Source: Nitrospirota bacterium (GTDB taxonomy: Bacteria; Nitrospirota; CAKKRA01; 9FT-COMBO-42-15). From it: a DNA stretch of 9,568 nt. Position numbers and translations under genes: made by a program. Location of the stretch: the NCBI GenBank assembly GCA_016214425.1, contig JACRON010000188.1:1-9568 (forward strand). The letters are read 5' to 3'. Positions 1 to 5,998 of the stretch are shown piece after piece. Positions within the stretch are counted from its first letter, which is position 1, and each line of letters starts with the position of its first letter. A model generated the notes under the pieces. That model saw only the letters and a program-made list of their open reading frames with translations. It ran no database searches and was not told where the DNA came from.

Positions 1-747
1 CTCTTTAACAGTGTGTCCCTGGAGCATATCCTTTAGCGCTACCTGACGATAGCTTGTAGTGGCAGCATTCTCAAGAAACCAGCCGATAAATGCAATCCAT
101 AATCCATTAACCCAGTTGCCGCCGAATATCATCCAGATGCCAATAAAGATAAACAGGAATGCAATGCCCCTGCCTATTGCAGCAGCAATCTGTGTAGCCC
201 TTGCAAAATCCTGTGTAGCGCCCCAGACAATGGCGCGCAGAACCCTGCCGCCGTCTAAGGGAAAACCCGGAATAAAATTAAATATTGCAAGCATTAGATT
301 TATGCTTCCAAGCCATGAGAAAATAGTTGCAATAGGTTCGCTGAGACTACGGAGAAGCAGATATAATATCCAAAATATGGCGCTTAAGACAAGGCTTGCT
401 GCGGGGCCTGCAAAGGCCATCATAAACTCGTCCTTTGCCTGTTTTGGCTCCTGCGTAATCTGTGCAGCTCCGCCAAAAATAAAGAGTGTAATATTATTTA
501 CAGGTATTCCATGTTTGCGTGCCACTAAACTGTGCGCCATTTCGTGGATCAAAACAGAGGTAAAAAAGAGGATGCTTGTAATTATTCCGATTGTCCAGTA
601 TGTAATTTGAGGCCAATCAGGATAAAGAAGCGGCAGTCTGTGCGCTGATAAAGACCATGTGATAAGAAAAAAGATAATAAACCATGAATAGTCAAGCCTG
701 ATAGTAATGCCGAGGATAGTGCCGAGTTTAATTGAGTTTCTGAACAT
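1..747 (-). CDS. Site-2 protease family (M50) membrane metallopeptidase, partial at left edge
   Basis: The reading frame is open from the ATG at 747-745 to the window edge (249 codons, no stop), so the C-terminus is missing. I translated it by hand. It is a hydrophobic protein with several membrane segments. The zinc motif HEMAH is at residues 68-72, and a second motif, [12 protein letters not shown], begins at N157 and supplies the third metal ligand D165. Together these define intramembrane metalloproteases of the M50 / site-2 protease family (SpoIVFB-like). A conserved FAGPAAS segment lies between them (residues 112-118). Homologues often carry two CBS domains after the catalytic part; the visible end (around [14 protein letters not shown]) looks like the entry into such a region, but that is inference. 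GAGG sits about 5 nt upstream of the ATG. The gene lies downstream of the macro-domain gene on the same strand, separated by a palindromic repeat. The substrate is unknown, and nothing ties it to the sulfur genes except order. Confidence 0.9.
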   Translation of the reverse strand, partial: MFRNSIKLGTILGITIRLDYSWFIIFFLITWSLSAHRLPLLYPDWPQITYWTIGIITSILFFTSVLIHEMAHSLVARKHGIPVNNITLFIFGGAAQITQEPKQAKDEFMMAFAGPAASLVLSAIFWILYLLLRSLSEPIATIFSWLGSINLMLAIFNFIPGFPLDGGRVLRAIVWGATQDFARATQIAAAIGRGIAFLFIFIGIWMIFGGNWVNGLWIAFIGWFLENAATTSYRQVALKDMLQGHTVKE

Positions 748-786
748 GGTAACCTCATTTGCAATGCAAACGCAATATTTAGTGTT

Positions 787-876
787 ACATACCCCTCACC
801 CTAACCCTCTCCCACAAGGGGAGAGGGAACCTTATTATTTCCCCTCCCTTGATGGGAGGGGATTAAGGGGAGGGTG
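787..876. repeat. Palindromic intergenic repeat (CCCTCTCCC / CCCCTCCC type)
   Basis: Two hairpins lie in tandem. CCCTCTCCC (805-813) pairs with GGGAGAGGG (819-827), and CCCCTCCC (841-848) pairs with GGGAGGGG (854-861). The outer arms, CCCCTCACCCTAA (792-804) and TTAAGGGGAGGGTG (863-876), are partly complementary. It fills the gap between the macro-domain stop codon and the M50 start. Elements of this appearance are scattered between genes in many bacterial genomes. It could also attenuate or stabilise the transcript here. Confidence 0.75.
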
Positions 877-877
877 G

Positions 878-1414
878 TTAAGATTTCAACTTTTTTAATG
901 TTTCTTCGTACACCTTCAAATCCTTATCTGAAAACAAAACAAATCTTATAATTTGCAGAGGCGCTGCCGCTGCTTTTATAAATTCTATTACTGTCCTTAA
1001 TGCAATCTCTGCTGCCTCATTAATTGGATAACCATAGGCGCCTGTGCTTATGGATGGAAAGGCAATGGACTTTAGCCCTTTTGAGACAGCAAGTTCAAGG
1101 CTTTTTCTGTAGGCGCTTGACAGAAGCTCTGCCTCTCTATCTTTCCCATCCCTGTAAACCGGGCCAACTGTATGTATAACATACTTTGCCTTAAGATTTC
1201 CGCCTGTAGTAATTACAGCGCTTCCTGTGGGGCAGCCGCCAATCTTTCTGCACTCCTCCATAATCTTTGGCCCGCCTGCCCTGTGAATAGCGCCGTCAAC
1301 ACCTCCACCGCCGGCAAGCCGTGAATTAGCTGCATTAACGATGGCGTCTGTCTCTTCATTTGTAATATCGCCTTTTACTAAGGAAAGGGTTGTTGAATTG
1401 ATTTTAATTTCCAT
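878..1414 (-). CDS. Macro-domain protein, probable O-acetyl-ADP-ribose deacetylase-like
   Basis: A single macro domain fills the 178-residue protein. In order: GDIT at 15-18, NAAN at 27-30, the glycine-rich GGGGVDGAIH loop at 35-44, VIHTVGP at 79-85 and the phosphate loop STGAYGYP at 123-130. This is the ADP-ribose-binding pattern of the MacroD/YmdB class. N30 and D40 are in the positions where that class has its catalytic Asn and Asp. Family knowledge predicts cytoplasmic hydrolysis of O-acetyl-ADP-ribose or removal of ADP-ribose from proteins, but substrate choice cannot be read from sequence. TAGGAG lies 5 nt before the ATG. It is downstream of the JAMM peptidase on the same strand across 159 nt of AT-rich repeat DNA, so co-transcription is possible but not shown. 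I see no toxin or NADAR/DarT-like partner beside it. Confidence 0.93.
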   Translation of the reverse strand: MEIKINSTTLSLVKGDITNEETDAIVNAANSRLAGGGGVDGAIHRAGGPKIMEECRKIGGCPTGSAVITTGGNLKAKYVIHTVGPVYRDGKDREAELLSSAYRKSLELAVSKGLKSIAFPSISTGAYGYPINEAAEIALRTVIEFIKAAAAPLQIIRFVLFSDKDLKVYEETLKKLKS

Positions 1415-1439
1415 GTAAACTCCTACAAGTATTTGAACC

Positions 1440-1572
1440 TAATGGTTTTGAGTATTTATGAAAATCAAAAATTAGATATCAAAAATCAAAATTACAATGT
1501 AAAATGCAAAGATTAAAAATAGCCAAATTTTTTTAAATTTTAATATGTAATTTTACATTTTGATTTTTGCAT
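1440..1572. repeat. AT-rich imperfect inverted repeat between the JAMM and macro genes
   Basis: This stretch is built from repeated words such as AAAATCAAAA, TGTAAAA and AAATGCAAA. The left part (1476-1508) is an imperfect reverse complement of the right part (around 1545-1575), so it can fold into a long weak hairpin. The last codons and stop of the JAMM gene run into its edge. I see no gene in it. Similar AT-rich word repeats occur at 8938-8970 and 5840-5898. Confidence 0.5.
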
Positions 1573-1573
1573 T

Positions 1574-1972
1574 TTAATTTATCCTTATTGTCGTCTCTTC
1601 TACCTTCCCCTCTTTGATGAGAAAACCCTTTATCACAGGCTTTGCTGTGTCCATTAATGAAATAATGATGTAGACTGCCTCAGGATAGTAAGCAAGGTTT
1701 ATATCTACACCAGAGGGACGGGCAGGGCTGTGAGGATGTGAGTGGTAGATGGCGAGCATGTCTATCCCTTTTAGCCGCATATCTTTAATCACAGCAAACT
1801 GCTCCTTTGGCTCCATAAAATACTTGTCAGGGTCATCTTCTGTATTTTTCATTTTATAGATATGCGTAGCAGACCCATCCTTGCCTGCAAGGATGCCACA
1901 GCACTCAAGGGGCGCCTCCGCCTTTGCATGACTAATTATATCGTCTATAAAATGTTTTGGTATGGTAAGCAT
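1574..1972 (-). CDS. JAMM/MPN+ metallopeptidase, Mec / CysO-cysteine peptidase type (M67)
   Basis: The 132-residue single-domain protein has a complete JAMM zinc site: E23 in the PLECCG segment, then H77-S-H79, S87 and D90 in HSHPHSPARPSGVD, which fits HxHx7Sx2D exactly. Bacterial stand-alone JAMM proteins of this size include Mec, which cuts cysteine from the M. tuberculosis sulfur carrier CysO; QbsD, which trims the carrier QbsE; and HcyD, which trims HcyS. Here it follows a MoaD-like carrier, a NIL protein and an E1-like enzyme on the same strand, and that carrier ends in Gly-Gly-Ser-Glu-Val. I infer that it removes residues beyond the diglycine and/or releases the amino acid from the carrier after sulfur transfer. 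No clear Shine-Dalgarno precedes the ATG, so translation may depend on coupling or reinitiation. The assignment to the JAMM family is near certain; the specific substrate is inferred. Confidence 0.93.
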   Translation of the reverse strand: MLTIPKHFIDDIISHAKAEAPLECCGILAGKDGSATHIYKMKNTEDDPDKYFMEPKEQFAVIKDMRLKGIDMLAIYHSHPHSPARPSGVDINLAYYPEAVYIIISLMDTAKPVIKGFLIKEGKVEETTIRIN

Positions 1973-1991
1973 AAATAAACGAATGGCAGAG

Positions 1992-2051
1992 GGCTAAAGG
2001 CAAAGGGCAAAAGGTCAAAAACTTTTAGCCTTCAGCCAAAAGCCTTTAGCC
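1992..2051. repeat. Inverted repeat between ThiF copy 1 and the JAMM gene
   Basis: GGCTAAAGGC (1992-2001) and GCCTTTAGCC (2042-2051) are perfect reverse complements around a 40-nt centre that contains further AAAGG/GCCTT words. The sequence resembles a low-complexity intergenic repeat. A T-run follows on the plus strand, but the genes run the other way, so it is not a convincing terminator for them. It may fold in the transcript between the ThiF stop and the JAMM start. Confidence 0.55.
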
Positions 2052-2055
2052 TTTT

Positions 2056-2862
2056 TTATAAATGGCATGTCTGCTCATATGTCATCAGCTCTTTTATCTT
2101 CGGCTCCCTGCCACATAACGGGCAATTAGAATCTTTGTGTATCTTAACAACCTGGAATCTCATATCAAAGGCATCGTATATAATCAATCTGCCGACAAGG
2201 CTGTCGCCTATGCCAAGTATCTCCTTTAATGCCTCTGTTGCCTGAAGTGTGCCTATTGTGCCTGCAATAACGCCGAGCACGCCTGCCTCCTGGCATGACG
2301 GCACAAGGCCTGCTGGCGGCGGCTCAGGATAAAGGCACCTGTAGCAAGGCGAAGTTTCTGATTTATGATTAAAAACTGCAACCTGTCCGTCAAACCTGAA
2401 TATGCTGCCTGATACCAAAATCTTTTTTGCAAAGTATGTTGCATCATTAACAAGAAATCTTGTTGGAAAATTGTCAGAGCCGTCAAGGATAATATCATAG
2501 TCCTTAATAATGTCAATTATGTTGTCTACAGCAAGATATTCTTTATATGTAACAATCTTTAAATCAGGATTTATTGCAGTAAGCGTCTCCTTTGCAGACT
2601 CCACCTTTGGCTTATTTAAATCAGGTGTTGCATGGAGTATCTGGCGCTGGAGATTGCTCAAATCTACCACATCAGCATCAATAATCCCTATTGTGCCTAC
2701 GCCTGCTGCAGCAAGGTATAATGCAACAGGCGAACCGAGCCCTCCTGCGCCGACACAGAAGACCTTTGCATTATTAATCTTCTTCTGTCCCTTGCCGCCT
2801 ACCTCTGGCAGTATTATATGCCTGCTGTATCTTTTTATCTGCTCGTCTGTAAAACTTGGCAT
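2056..2862 (-). CDS. HesA/MoeB/ThiF-family E1-like adenylyltransferase, copy 1
   Basis: This enzyme adenylates the C-terminal glycine of a ubiquitin-fold sulfur carrier so the carrier can be converted to a thiocarboxylate. The 268-residue protein opens with RYSRHIILPEVGGKGQ, then the ATP loop GAGGLGSP (38-45), the DLSNLQRQ segment with R73, K86, and the DGSDN segment (127-131). Four zinc cysteines are present as C173-x2-C176 and C247-x2-C250. C190 in the PSCQEAGVLG segment is in the position of the catalytic cysteine of the family. It follows the NIL gene by 4 nt. I chose the ATG at 2862 because copy 2 aligns from the same point (M-x-SFT). An in-frame TTG at 2874 would add four residues and overlap the NIL gene. 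The likely partner is the adjacent MoaD-like carrier. There is no rhodanese domain, so the sulfur donor must come from elsewhere. Confidence 0.95.
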   Translation of the reverse strand: MPSFTDEQIKRYSRHIILPEVGGKGQKKINNAKVFCVGAGGLGSPVALYLAAAGVGTIGIIDADVVDLSNLQRQILHATPDLNKPKVESAKETLTAINPDLKIVTYKEYLAVDNIIDIIKDYDIILDGSDNFPTRFLVNDATYFAKKILVSGSIFRFDGQVAVFNHKSETSPCYRCLYPEPPPAGLVPSCQEAGVLGVIAGTIGTLQATEALKEILGIGDSLVGRLIIYDAFDMRFQVVKIHKDSNCPLCGREPKIKELMTYEQTCHL

Positions 2863-2866
2863 CTTA

Positions 2867-3106
2867 TTACTCAATTACATTCTTTTCTATTGGGTCAACC
2901 TTTACACCCTTCTTCTTCATGGAGTCAACAGCCTTTTCAATCTCTGTTGGCTCTCCTGTTATTTCTAAGTCAACCCAGCCCTTCTTTTCCCTTACATCTG
3001 CCTTTCTGATATTTGTTATAACCTTAAACTCATGGCCGACATTATAAATAATCGGCTCCTTAATCTTGTCCTCTGGAAAAGTCAAACGCACCTTTACGCT
3101 TGCCAT
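2867..3106 (-). CDS. Stand-alone NIL-domain protein
   Basis: This 79-residue protein resembles the NIL domain, a ferredoxin-like (ACT-like) beta-alpha fold known as the C-terminal substrate-sensing part of the methionine transporter ATPase MetN, and as the partner of 4Fe-4S domains in a methanogen homocysteine pathway. Visible cues are the opening MASVKVRLTFPEDKIKEPII, a central WVDLEITGEPTEIEKAVDSMKKKGV segment and a C-terminal VDPIE. It contains no cysteine, so it neither binds an iron-sulfur cluster by itself nor carries sulfur directly. Its ATG follows the MoaD-like stop codon with no gap, and its Shine-Dalgarno GAGG lies inside the last codons of that gene, so the two should be translationally coupled. 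Position between carrier and E1 enzyme suggests a role in the sulfur pathway, perhaps binding methionine, homocysteine or a partner protein. That role is inference. Confidence 0.85.
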   Translation of the reverse strand: MASVKVRLTFPEDKIKEPIIYNVGHEFKVITNIRKADVREKKGWVDLEITGEPTEIEKAVDSMKKKGVKVDPIEKNVIE

Positions 3107-3391
3107 TTATACCTCGCTTCCCCCTGCAATTGCAGGAATGATTGATATTTCATCCCCATCCTTTAATGATGTATCCTTGCCCTGCATAAAACGGATGTCC
3201 TCTTCATTTATATATACATTCACAAACCTTCTTATAGCGCCTGTCTCATCGCACAAACGCTCCTTCAAGCCAGGATATGACTTCTCAAGATTCTCAATCA
3301 TTTCGCCAATGTTCTTACCATCAATCTCTACCTCTCCACTGTTTCCTGTCAATTTTCTTAATGGAGTAGGTATCTTAACTTTCACAGGCAT
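3107..3391 (-). CDS. MoaD/ThiS-like sulfur carrier with C-terminal extension after Gly-Gly
   Basis: The 94-residue beta-grasp protein has the MoaD layout: an N-terminal strand pair, a helix around ENLEKSYPGLKERL (33-46), the FVNVYINEEDIRF stretch (56-68), and the end KDGDEISIIPAIAGG. Such proteins carry sulfur as a C-terminal glycine thiocarboxylate. Length and the PTPLRKLTGN start fit the CysO/HcyS-like branch better than molybdopterin MoaD, and no moaE or other molybdenum-cofactor gene is nearby. The notable feature is three residues, Ser-Glu-Val (92-94), after G90-G91. Carriers must end in Gly-Gly to be adenylated, so trimming is expected; QbsE and HcyS are known carriers of this trimmed type. 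AGGAGG sits 7 nt before the ATG. The gene is downstream of threonine synthase across a palindromic repeat and directly upstream of the NIL gene. Confidence 0.92.
   Translation of the reverse strand: MPVKVKIPTPLRKLTGNSGEVEIDGKNIGEMIENLEKSYPGLKERLCDETGAIRRFVNVYINEEDIRFMQGKDTSLKDGDEISIIPAIAGGSEV
3112..3117 (-). promoter_or_regulatory. Shine-Dalgarno of the NIL gene inside the MoaD-like C-terminal extension
   Basis: GCGAGG lies 5 nt before the NIL ATG (3106-3104). Its core GAGG is the Glu codon plus the first base of the Val codon of the carrier's Ser-Glu-Val tail, and the carrier's TAA touches the NIL ATG. This implies translational coupling. Confidence 0.75.
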
Positions 3392-3438
3392 CCTAAAACC
3401 TCCTATAGTTTCTTTCTGTCATTCTTTTGTTTTCTTCT

Positions 3439-3510
3439 TACATGTAGGCACGGTTTTAACCGTGCCTTTTGCACGAATAAATTCGTGCCTACACTCTTGC
3501 CCTACATGTA
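3439..3510. repeat. Palindromic intergenic repeat (TGTAGGCACGG type)
   Basis: The outermost arms TACATGTAGG (3439-3448) and CCTACATGTA (3501-3510) are perfect reverse complements. Inside are a hairpin of GGCACGGTT with AACCGTGCC (3447-3466) and a second of GCACGAAT with ATTCGTGC (3471-3488). TGTAGGCAC (3443-3451) also pairs with GTGCCTACA (3485-3493). It has a compact MITE-like or REP-like architecture. It sits between threonine synthase and the MoaD-like carrier and could act as a processing or attenuation structure. Confidence 0.8.
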
Positions 3511-3530
3511 ACATTATTTAATTCGTTTCC

Positions 3531-4757
3531 CTACTTTTTTAGTATCTTTTCAAAAGCGCTAAGCTTCGGGTCAATAAACACAGGCGAGCCGACTGCGTTT
3601 ATCACTGCCTCCTGTGTCTTTAAGCCATTTCCTGTTATATAGGCAACTGTTCTATCCTTCTTTTTTATCTTCCCGCTCTCAACCAATTTCTTTAACACAC
3701 CAACTGTCACGCCGCCTGCAGTCTCTGCAAAGATACCCTCTGTCCTTGCAAGGAGCTTCATGCCATCAACAACCTCAGGGTCTGTTACAGTATCAAAGGC
3801 GCCTCCGCTTTCTAACACAACCTTTAAGGCATAATAGCCGTCAGCAGGGTTGCCAATGGCAATAGACTTTGCAATGGTATTGGGCTTTACAGGCTTTACA
3901 TAATCTGTCTTGTTTTTGTAAGCAGTGGCAATGGGCGAGCAGCCTTCTGCCTGCGCTCCATTCACCTTTGTGTTGACCTTATCAATAAGCCCGATCTTAT
4001 GCATCTCATTAAATCCCTTCCATATCTTGGTCAAAAGAGAGCCTGATGCAGCAGGAACAACTACCTGGTCAGGTGTTGTCCAGCCAAGCTGCTCTGCTGT
4101 CTCATAGGCAAGGGTCTTTGAACCCTCTGCATAATAGGGTCTTATGTTGATATTCACAAATGCCCATTTGTATTCAGCAGCAATCTCGCTGCACAATCTG
4201 TTAACATCATCATAATTTCCATTAACAGCAACAACTGTGGGCTGATAGATTAAACTGCCAAGTATCTTGCCTGCCTCTAAATCACCGGGTATGAATACAA
4301 AACATTTAAGCCTTGCCTCTGCTGCATGGGCTGCAACAGAGTTTGCCAGATTGCCAGTTGATGCGCATGCTACTGTATCAAAGCCAAGCTCCTTTGCCCT
4401 TGTTAAGGCAATGGATACAACCCTGTCCTTAAATGAAAGGGTCGGATGATTCACTGTATCATTCTTAATATAAAGCTCATCAAGTCCAAGTTCCTCTCCA
4501 AGATTATGCGCCCTGATTAATGGCGTAAAACCAGCATAAAGACCTACTGTAGCCTCGCCTGCAACAGGCAAAAGGTCAATGTATCTCCAGAGGCTCTTTG
4601 GCCCTTTTTCAATCTTCTCCCTGCTTATCTGGCCTTTAATCCAGTCATAATTGTAATTCACCTCAAGGGGTCCGAAACAGAACTCGCATACATGCAATGG
4701 CTCTGCCGGATACTCTTTGCCGCACTCCCTGCATTTTAAACCCTTTATCTTACTCAT
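3531..4757 (-). CDS. thrC: Threonine synthase (PLP-dependent) with N-terminal zinc ribbon
   Basis: This family converts O-phospho-L-homoserine to L-threonine and phosphate with pyridoxal phosphate. The 408-residue protein begins with a zinc ribbon, C9-x2-C12 and C24-x2-C27, typical of one threonine-synthase branch. It then has GFTPLIRA (76-83) and the PLP lysine K110 in the LSFKDR motif. The CASTGN loop that holds the substrate carboxylate, the PAASGSLL phosphate-binding stretch and a late ETAGGVTVG segment follow. Length is normal. TTAGGAG sits just upstream of the ATG. It is the first gene of the cassette with the MoaD-like carrier, NIL, ThiF copy 1 and JAMM genes, which is odd for a plain threonine gene. 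Because its substrate phosphohomoserine is also a homocysteine precursor in some organisms, a side role in carrier-dependent sulfur chemistry is possible, but that is speculation. No strong promoter was seen upstream. Confidence 0.94.
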   Translation of the reverse strand: MSKIKGLKCRECGKEYPAEPLHVCEFCFGPLEVNYNYDWIKGQISREKIEKGPKSLWRYIDLLPVAGEATVGLYAGFTPLIRAHNLGEELGLDELYIKNDTVNHPTLSFKDRVVSIALTRAKELGFDTVACASTGNLANSVAAHAAEARLKCFVFIPGDLEAGKILGSLIYQPTVVAVNGNYDDVNRLCSEIAAEYKWAFVNINIRPYYAEGSKTLAYETAEQLGWTTPDQVVVPAASGSLLTKIWKGFNEMHKIGLIDKVNTKVNGAQAEGCSPIATAYKNKTDYVKPVKPNTIAKSIAIGNPADGYYALKVVLESGGAFDTVTDPEVVDGMKLLARTEGIFAETAGGVTVGVLKKLVESGKIKKKDRTVAYITGNGLKTQEAVINAVGSPVFIDPKLSAFEKILKK

Positions 4758-4849
4758 TAACTCTCCTAATACTTGATTGCACCGATTATGAAAAACGATT
4801 ACACCGATTAATAGTGTGGTGTCCCTAATACTTCTTTACATTCTTTTAG

Positions 4850-4938
4850 TGTCATTCCCGCAGCGTTTTTGAGCGGGAATCCAGAAAAGGAATTCTCTAT
4901 AAACCCTGGATTCCTGCCAGAAGCATGCAGGAATGACA
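4850..4938. repeat. Palindromic intergenic repeat (GTCATTCCCGC type)
   Basis: TGTCATTCCCGC (4850-4861) has its complement in GCGGGAAT (4873-4880) and an imperfect one in GCAGGAATGACA (4927-4938). ATCCAG (4879-4884) and CTGGAT (4907-4912) pair across the centre. The words are typical of a repeat class found between genes in many environmental bacteria. The rest of the gap 4758-5034 holds only short ATTACACCGATTA and CTGTGTAATC words and no gene. Confidence 0.8.
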
Positions 4939-5007
4939 AAAGGTGTAAAGCTATTTATGAGGCGCCCCAATAGCTATAATCTGTGTAATCTGCCTTTATT
5001 ATCTGTG

Positions 5008-5041
5008 TAATCATATTTCAAATCTAATCATATTTCAAATC
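5008..5041. repeat. Perfect 17-bp tandem duplication at the 3' end of ThiF copy 2
   Basis: TAATCATATTTCAAATC occurs twice head to tail, at 5008-5024 and 5025-5041. The right-hand copy contains the stop codon of ThiF copy 2 (5035-5037), so the duplication lies at the gene end without changing the protein. Confidence 0.85.
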
Positions 5042-5838
5042 GCGCAGACCGGCTGTTCATAGTCTATCAATTCCTTTATAGTCGGCTTCTCGCCGCAAAC
5101 AGCGCACTTTGGATTCCTGTGCAGCTTTACCTCCCTGAATTTAGACCTTAATGCATTATATGTCAATAACCTGTTTGACAAGAGCCTTCCCTTGCCAACA
5201 GCAAGTTTTAAGACCTCAGTTGCCTGTATCGTGCCGATTACGCCTGCAAGAACGCCAAGCACGCCCGCCTCCTGGCATGATGGGACTAATCCTGTCGGCG
5301 GCGGATTGTGGAAAATGCACCTGTAGCATGTAGACTGGTTAGGGATGATTGTCATCACCTGACCGTCAAACCGCAGTATGCCTCCGTGAACAAGCGGCTT
5401 ATTTGCAAAGATTGCAGCATCATTTATAAGAAACTTTGTTGGGAAATTGTCTGTGCCGTCAACAATAATATCATATTCAGAAAAGATGGACATGACATTT
5501 TTAGATGACAATCTCTCATTATATGTTGCAACCTCTATATCAGGGTTTATTGCGAGCATCTTTGCCTTTGCAGATTCCACCTTTGGCCTGCTCAGGTCAG
5601 ACGTGTGATGGAACACCTGCCTCTGCAGATTAGAGAGGTCAACAACATCACCGTCAATAATCCCTATCCTACCAATACCAGCAGCAGCAAGATAAAGCCC
5701 GATGGGCGAGCCAAGTCCGCCTGCGCCGATTATCAGCACCTTTGTCTCAAGGATCTTTCTCTGGCCCTTGCCGCCTACCTCAGGCAGTATTATATGCCTG
5801 CTGTATCTTCTTATTTGTTCTTCTGTAAAACTTGACAT
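5035..5838 (-). CDS. HesA/MoeB/ThiF-family E1-like adenylyltransferase, copy 2
   Basis: This 267-residue paralogue of the enzyme at 2056-2862 has the same motif set: GAGGLGSP (38-45), DLSNLQRQ with R73, K86, DGTDN (127-131), zinc cysteines C171-x2-C174 and C245-x2-C248, and catalytic-site candidate C188 in PSCQEAGVLG. Nothing essential appears lost, so it should be active. It is downstream of the ThiS-like carrier and cysteine synthase, and I infer that it activates that carrier, leaving copy 1 to the MoaD-like protein. Its tail differs (ends in PVCAI, with a cysteine third from the end). The start is uncertain. The ATG at 5838 matches the start of copy 1, while an in-frame TTG at 5859 would add seven residues. 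Neither has a visible Shine-Dalgarno, because the upstream DNA is repeat sequence. If it is not expressed well, copy 1 might serve both carriers. Confidence 0.93.
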   Translation of the reverse strand: MSSFTEEQIRRYSRHIILPEVGGKGQRKILETKVLIIGAGGLGSPIGLYLAAAGIGRIGIIDGDVVDLSNLQRQVFHHTSDLSRPKVESAKAKMLAINPDIEVATYNERLSSKNVMSIFSEYDIIVDGTDNFPTKFLINDAAIFANKPLVHGGILRFDGQVMTIIPNQSTCYRCIFHNPPPTGLVPSCQEAGVLGVLAGVIGTIQATEVLKLAVGKGRLLSNRLLTYNALRSKFREVKLHRNPKCAVCGEKPTIKELIDYEQPVCAI

Positions 5839-5900
5839 AATTTTAAAAAGCAAATCCAAAATTCCAATTTCTAAATTCCAAACAAATTCTAAATTTCTGA

Positions 5901-5972
5901 GGGCGAATGCAAGATTCGCCCCTACAATCTGAATTATCTAATATTCTGTAGGGGCGAACTTTATGTTCGCCC
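5901..5972. repeat. Palindromic intergenic repeat (GGGCGAA / TGTAGGGG type)
   Basis: Two hairpins are present: GGGCGAAT with ATTCGCCC (5901-5921) and GGGCGAAC with GTTCGCCC (5952-5972). Inward-facing TTCGCCCCTACA (5915-5926) and TGTAGGGGCGAA (5947-5958) are also complementary, so the whole unit is a double palindrome. The flanks add AATTCTAAATTT on the left and TAGAATTTAGGA on the right. It shares the CCTACA/TGTAGG word and twin-hairpin layout with the element at 3439-3510. It fills the gap between cysteine synthase and ThiF copy 2, together with AT-rich word repeats at 5840-5898. Confidence 0.8.
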
Positions 5973-5998
5973 TTGTTTAGAATTTAGGATTTAATATA

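Noticed and set aside
59..610. Plus-strand open frame of 183 codons over the M50 gene
   Set aside because: It is antisense to a clear site-2 protease with HEMAH and LDGGR motifs, and its own translation is low-complexity and family-less.
878..1972. JAMM plus macro-domain as a ubiquitin/ADP-ribosylation defence module
   Set aside because: The JAMM gene is explained better by the sulfur carriers next to it, and no toxin, nuclease or E2-like protein is present.
1992..2057. Rho-independent terminator after the inverted repeat and T-run
   Set aside because: The T-run follows the stem on the plus strand, but no plus-strand gene ends there. On the coding strand the order is reversed.
2863..2874. 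TTG start at 2874 for ThiF copy 1
   Set aside because: The paralogue aligns from the ATG at 2862, and the TTG would overlap the NIL gene for four non-conserved residues.
2510..3047. Plus-strand frames over the ThiF and NIL genes
   Set aside because: They are antisense shadows of well-supported genes with conserved motifs and carry no ribosome sites.
3439..3510. CRISPR-like repeat unit
   Set aside because: It is a single palindromic unit with no regularly spaced copies or spacers and no cas genes nearby.
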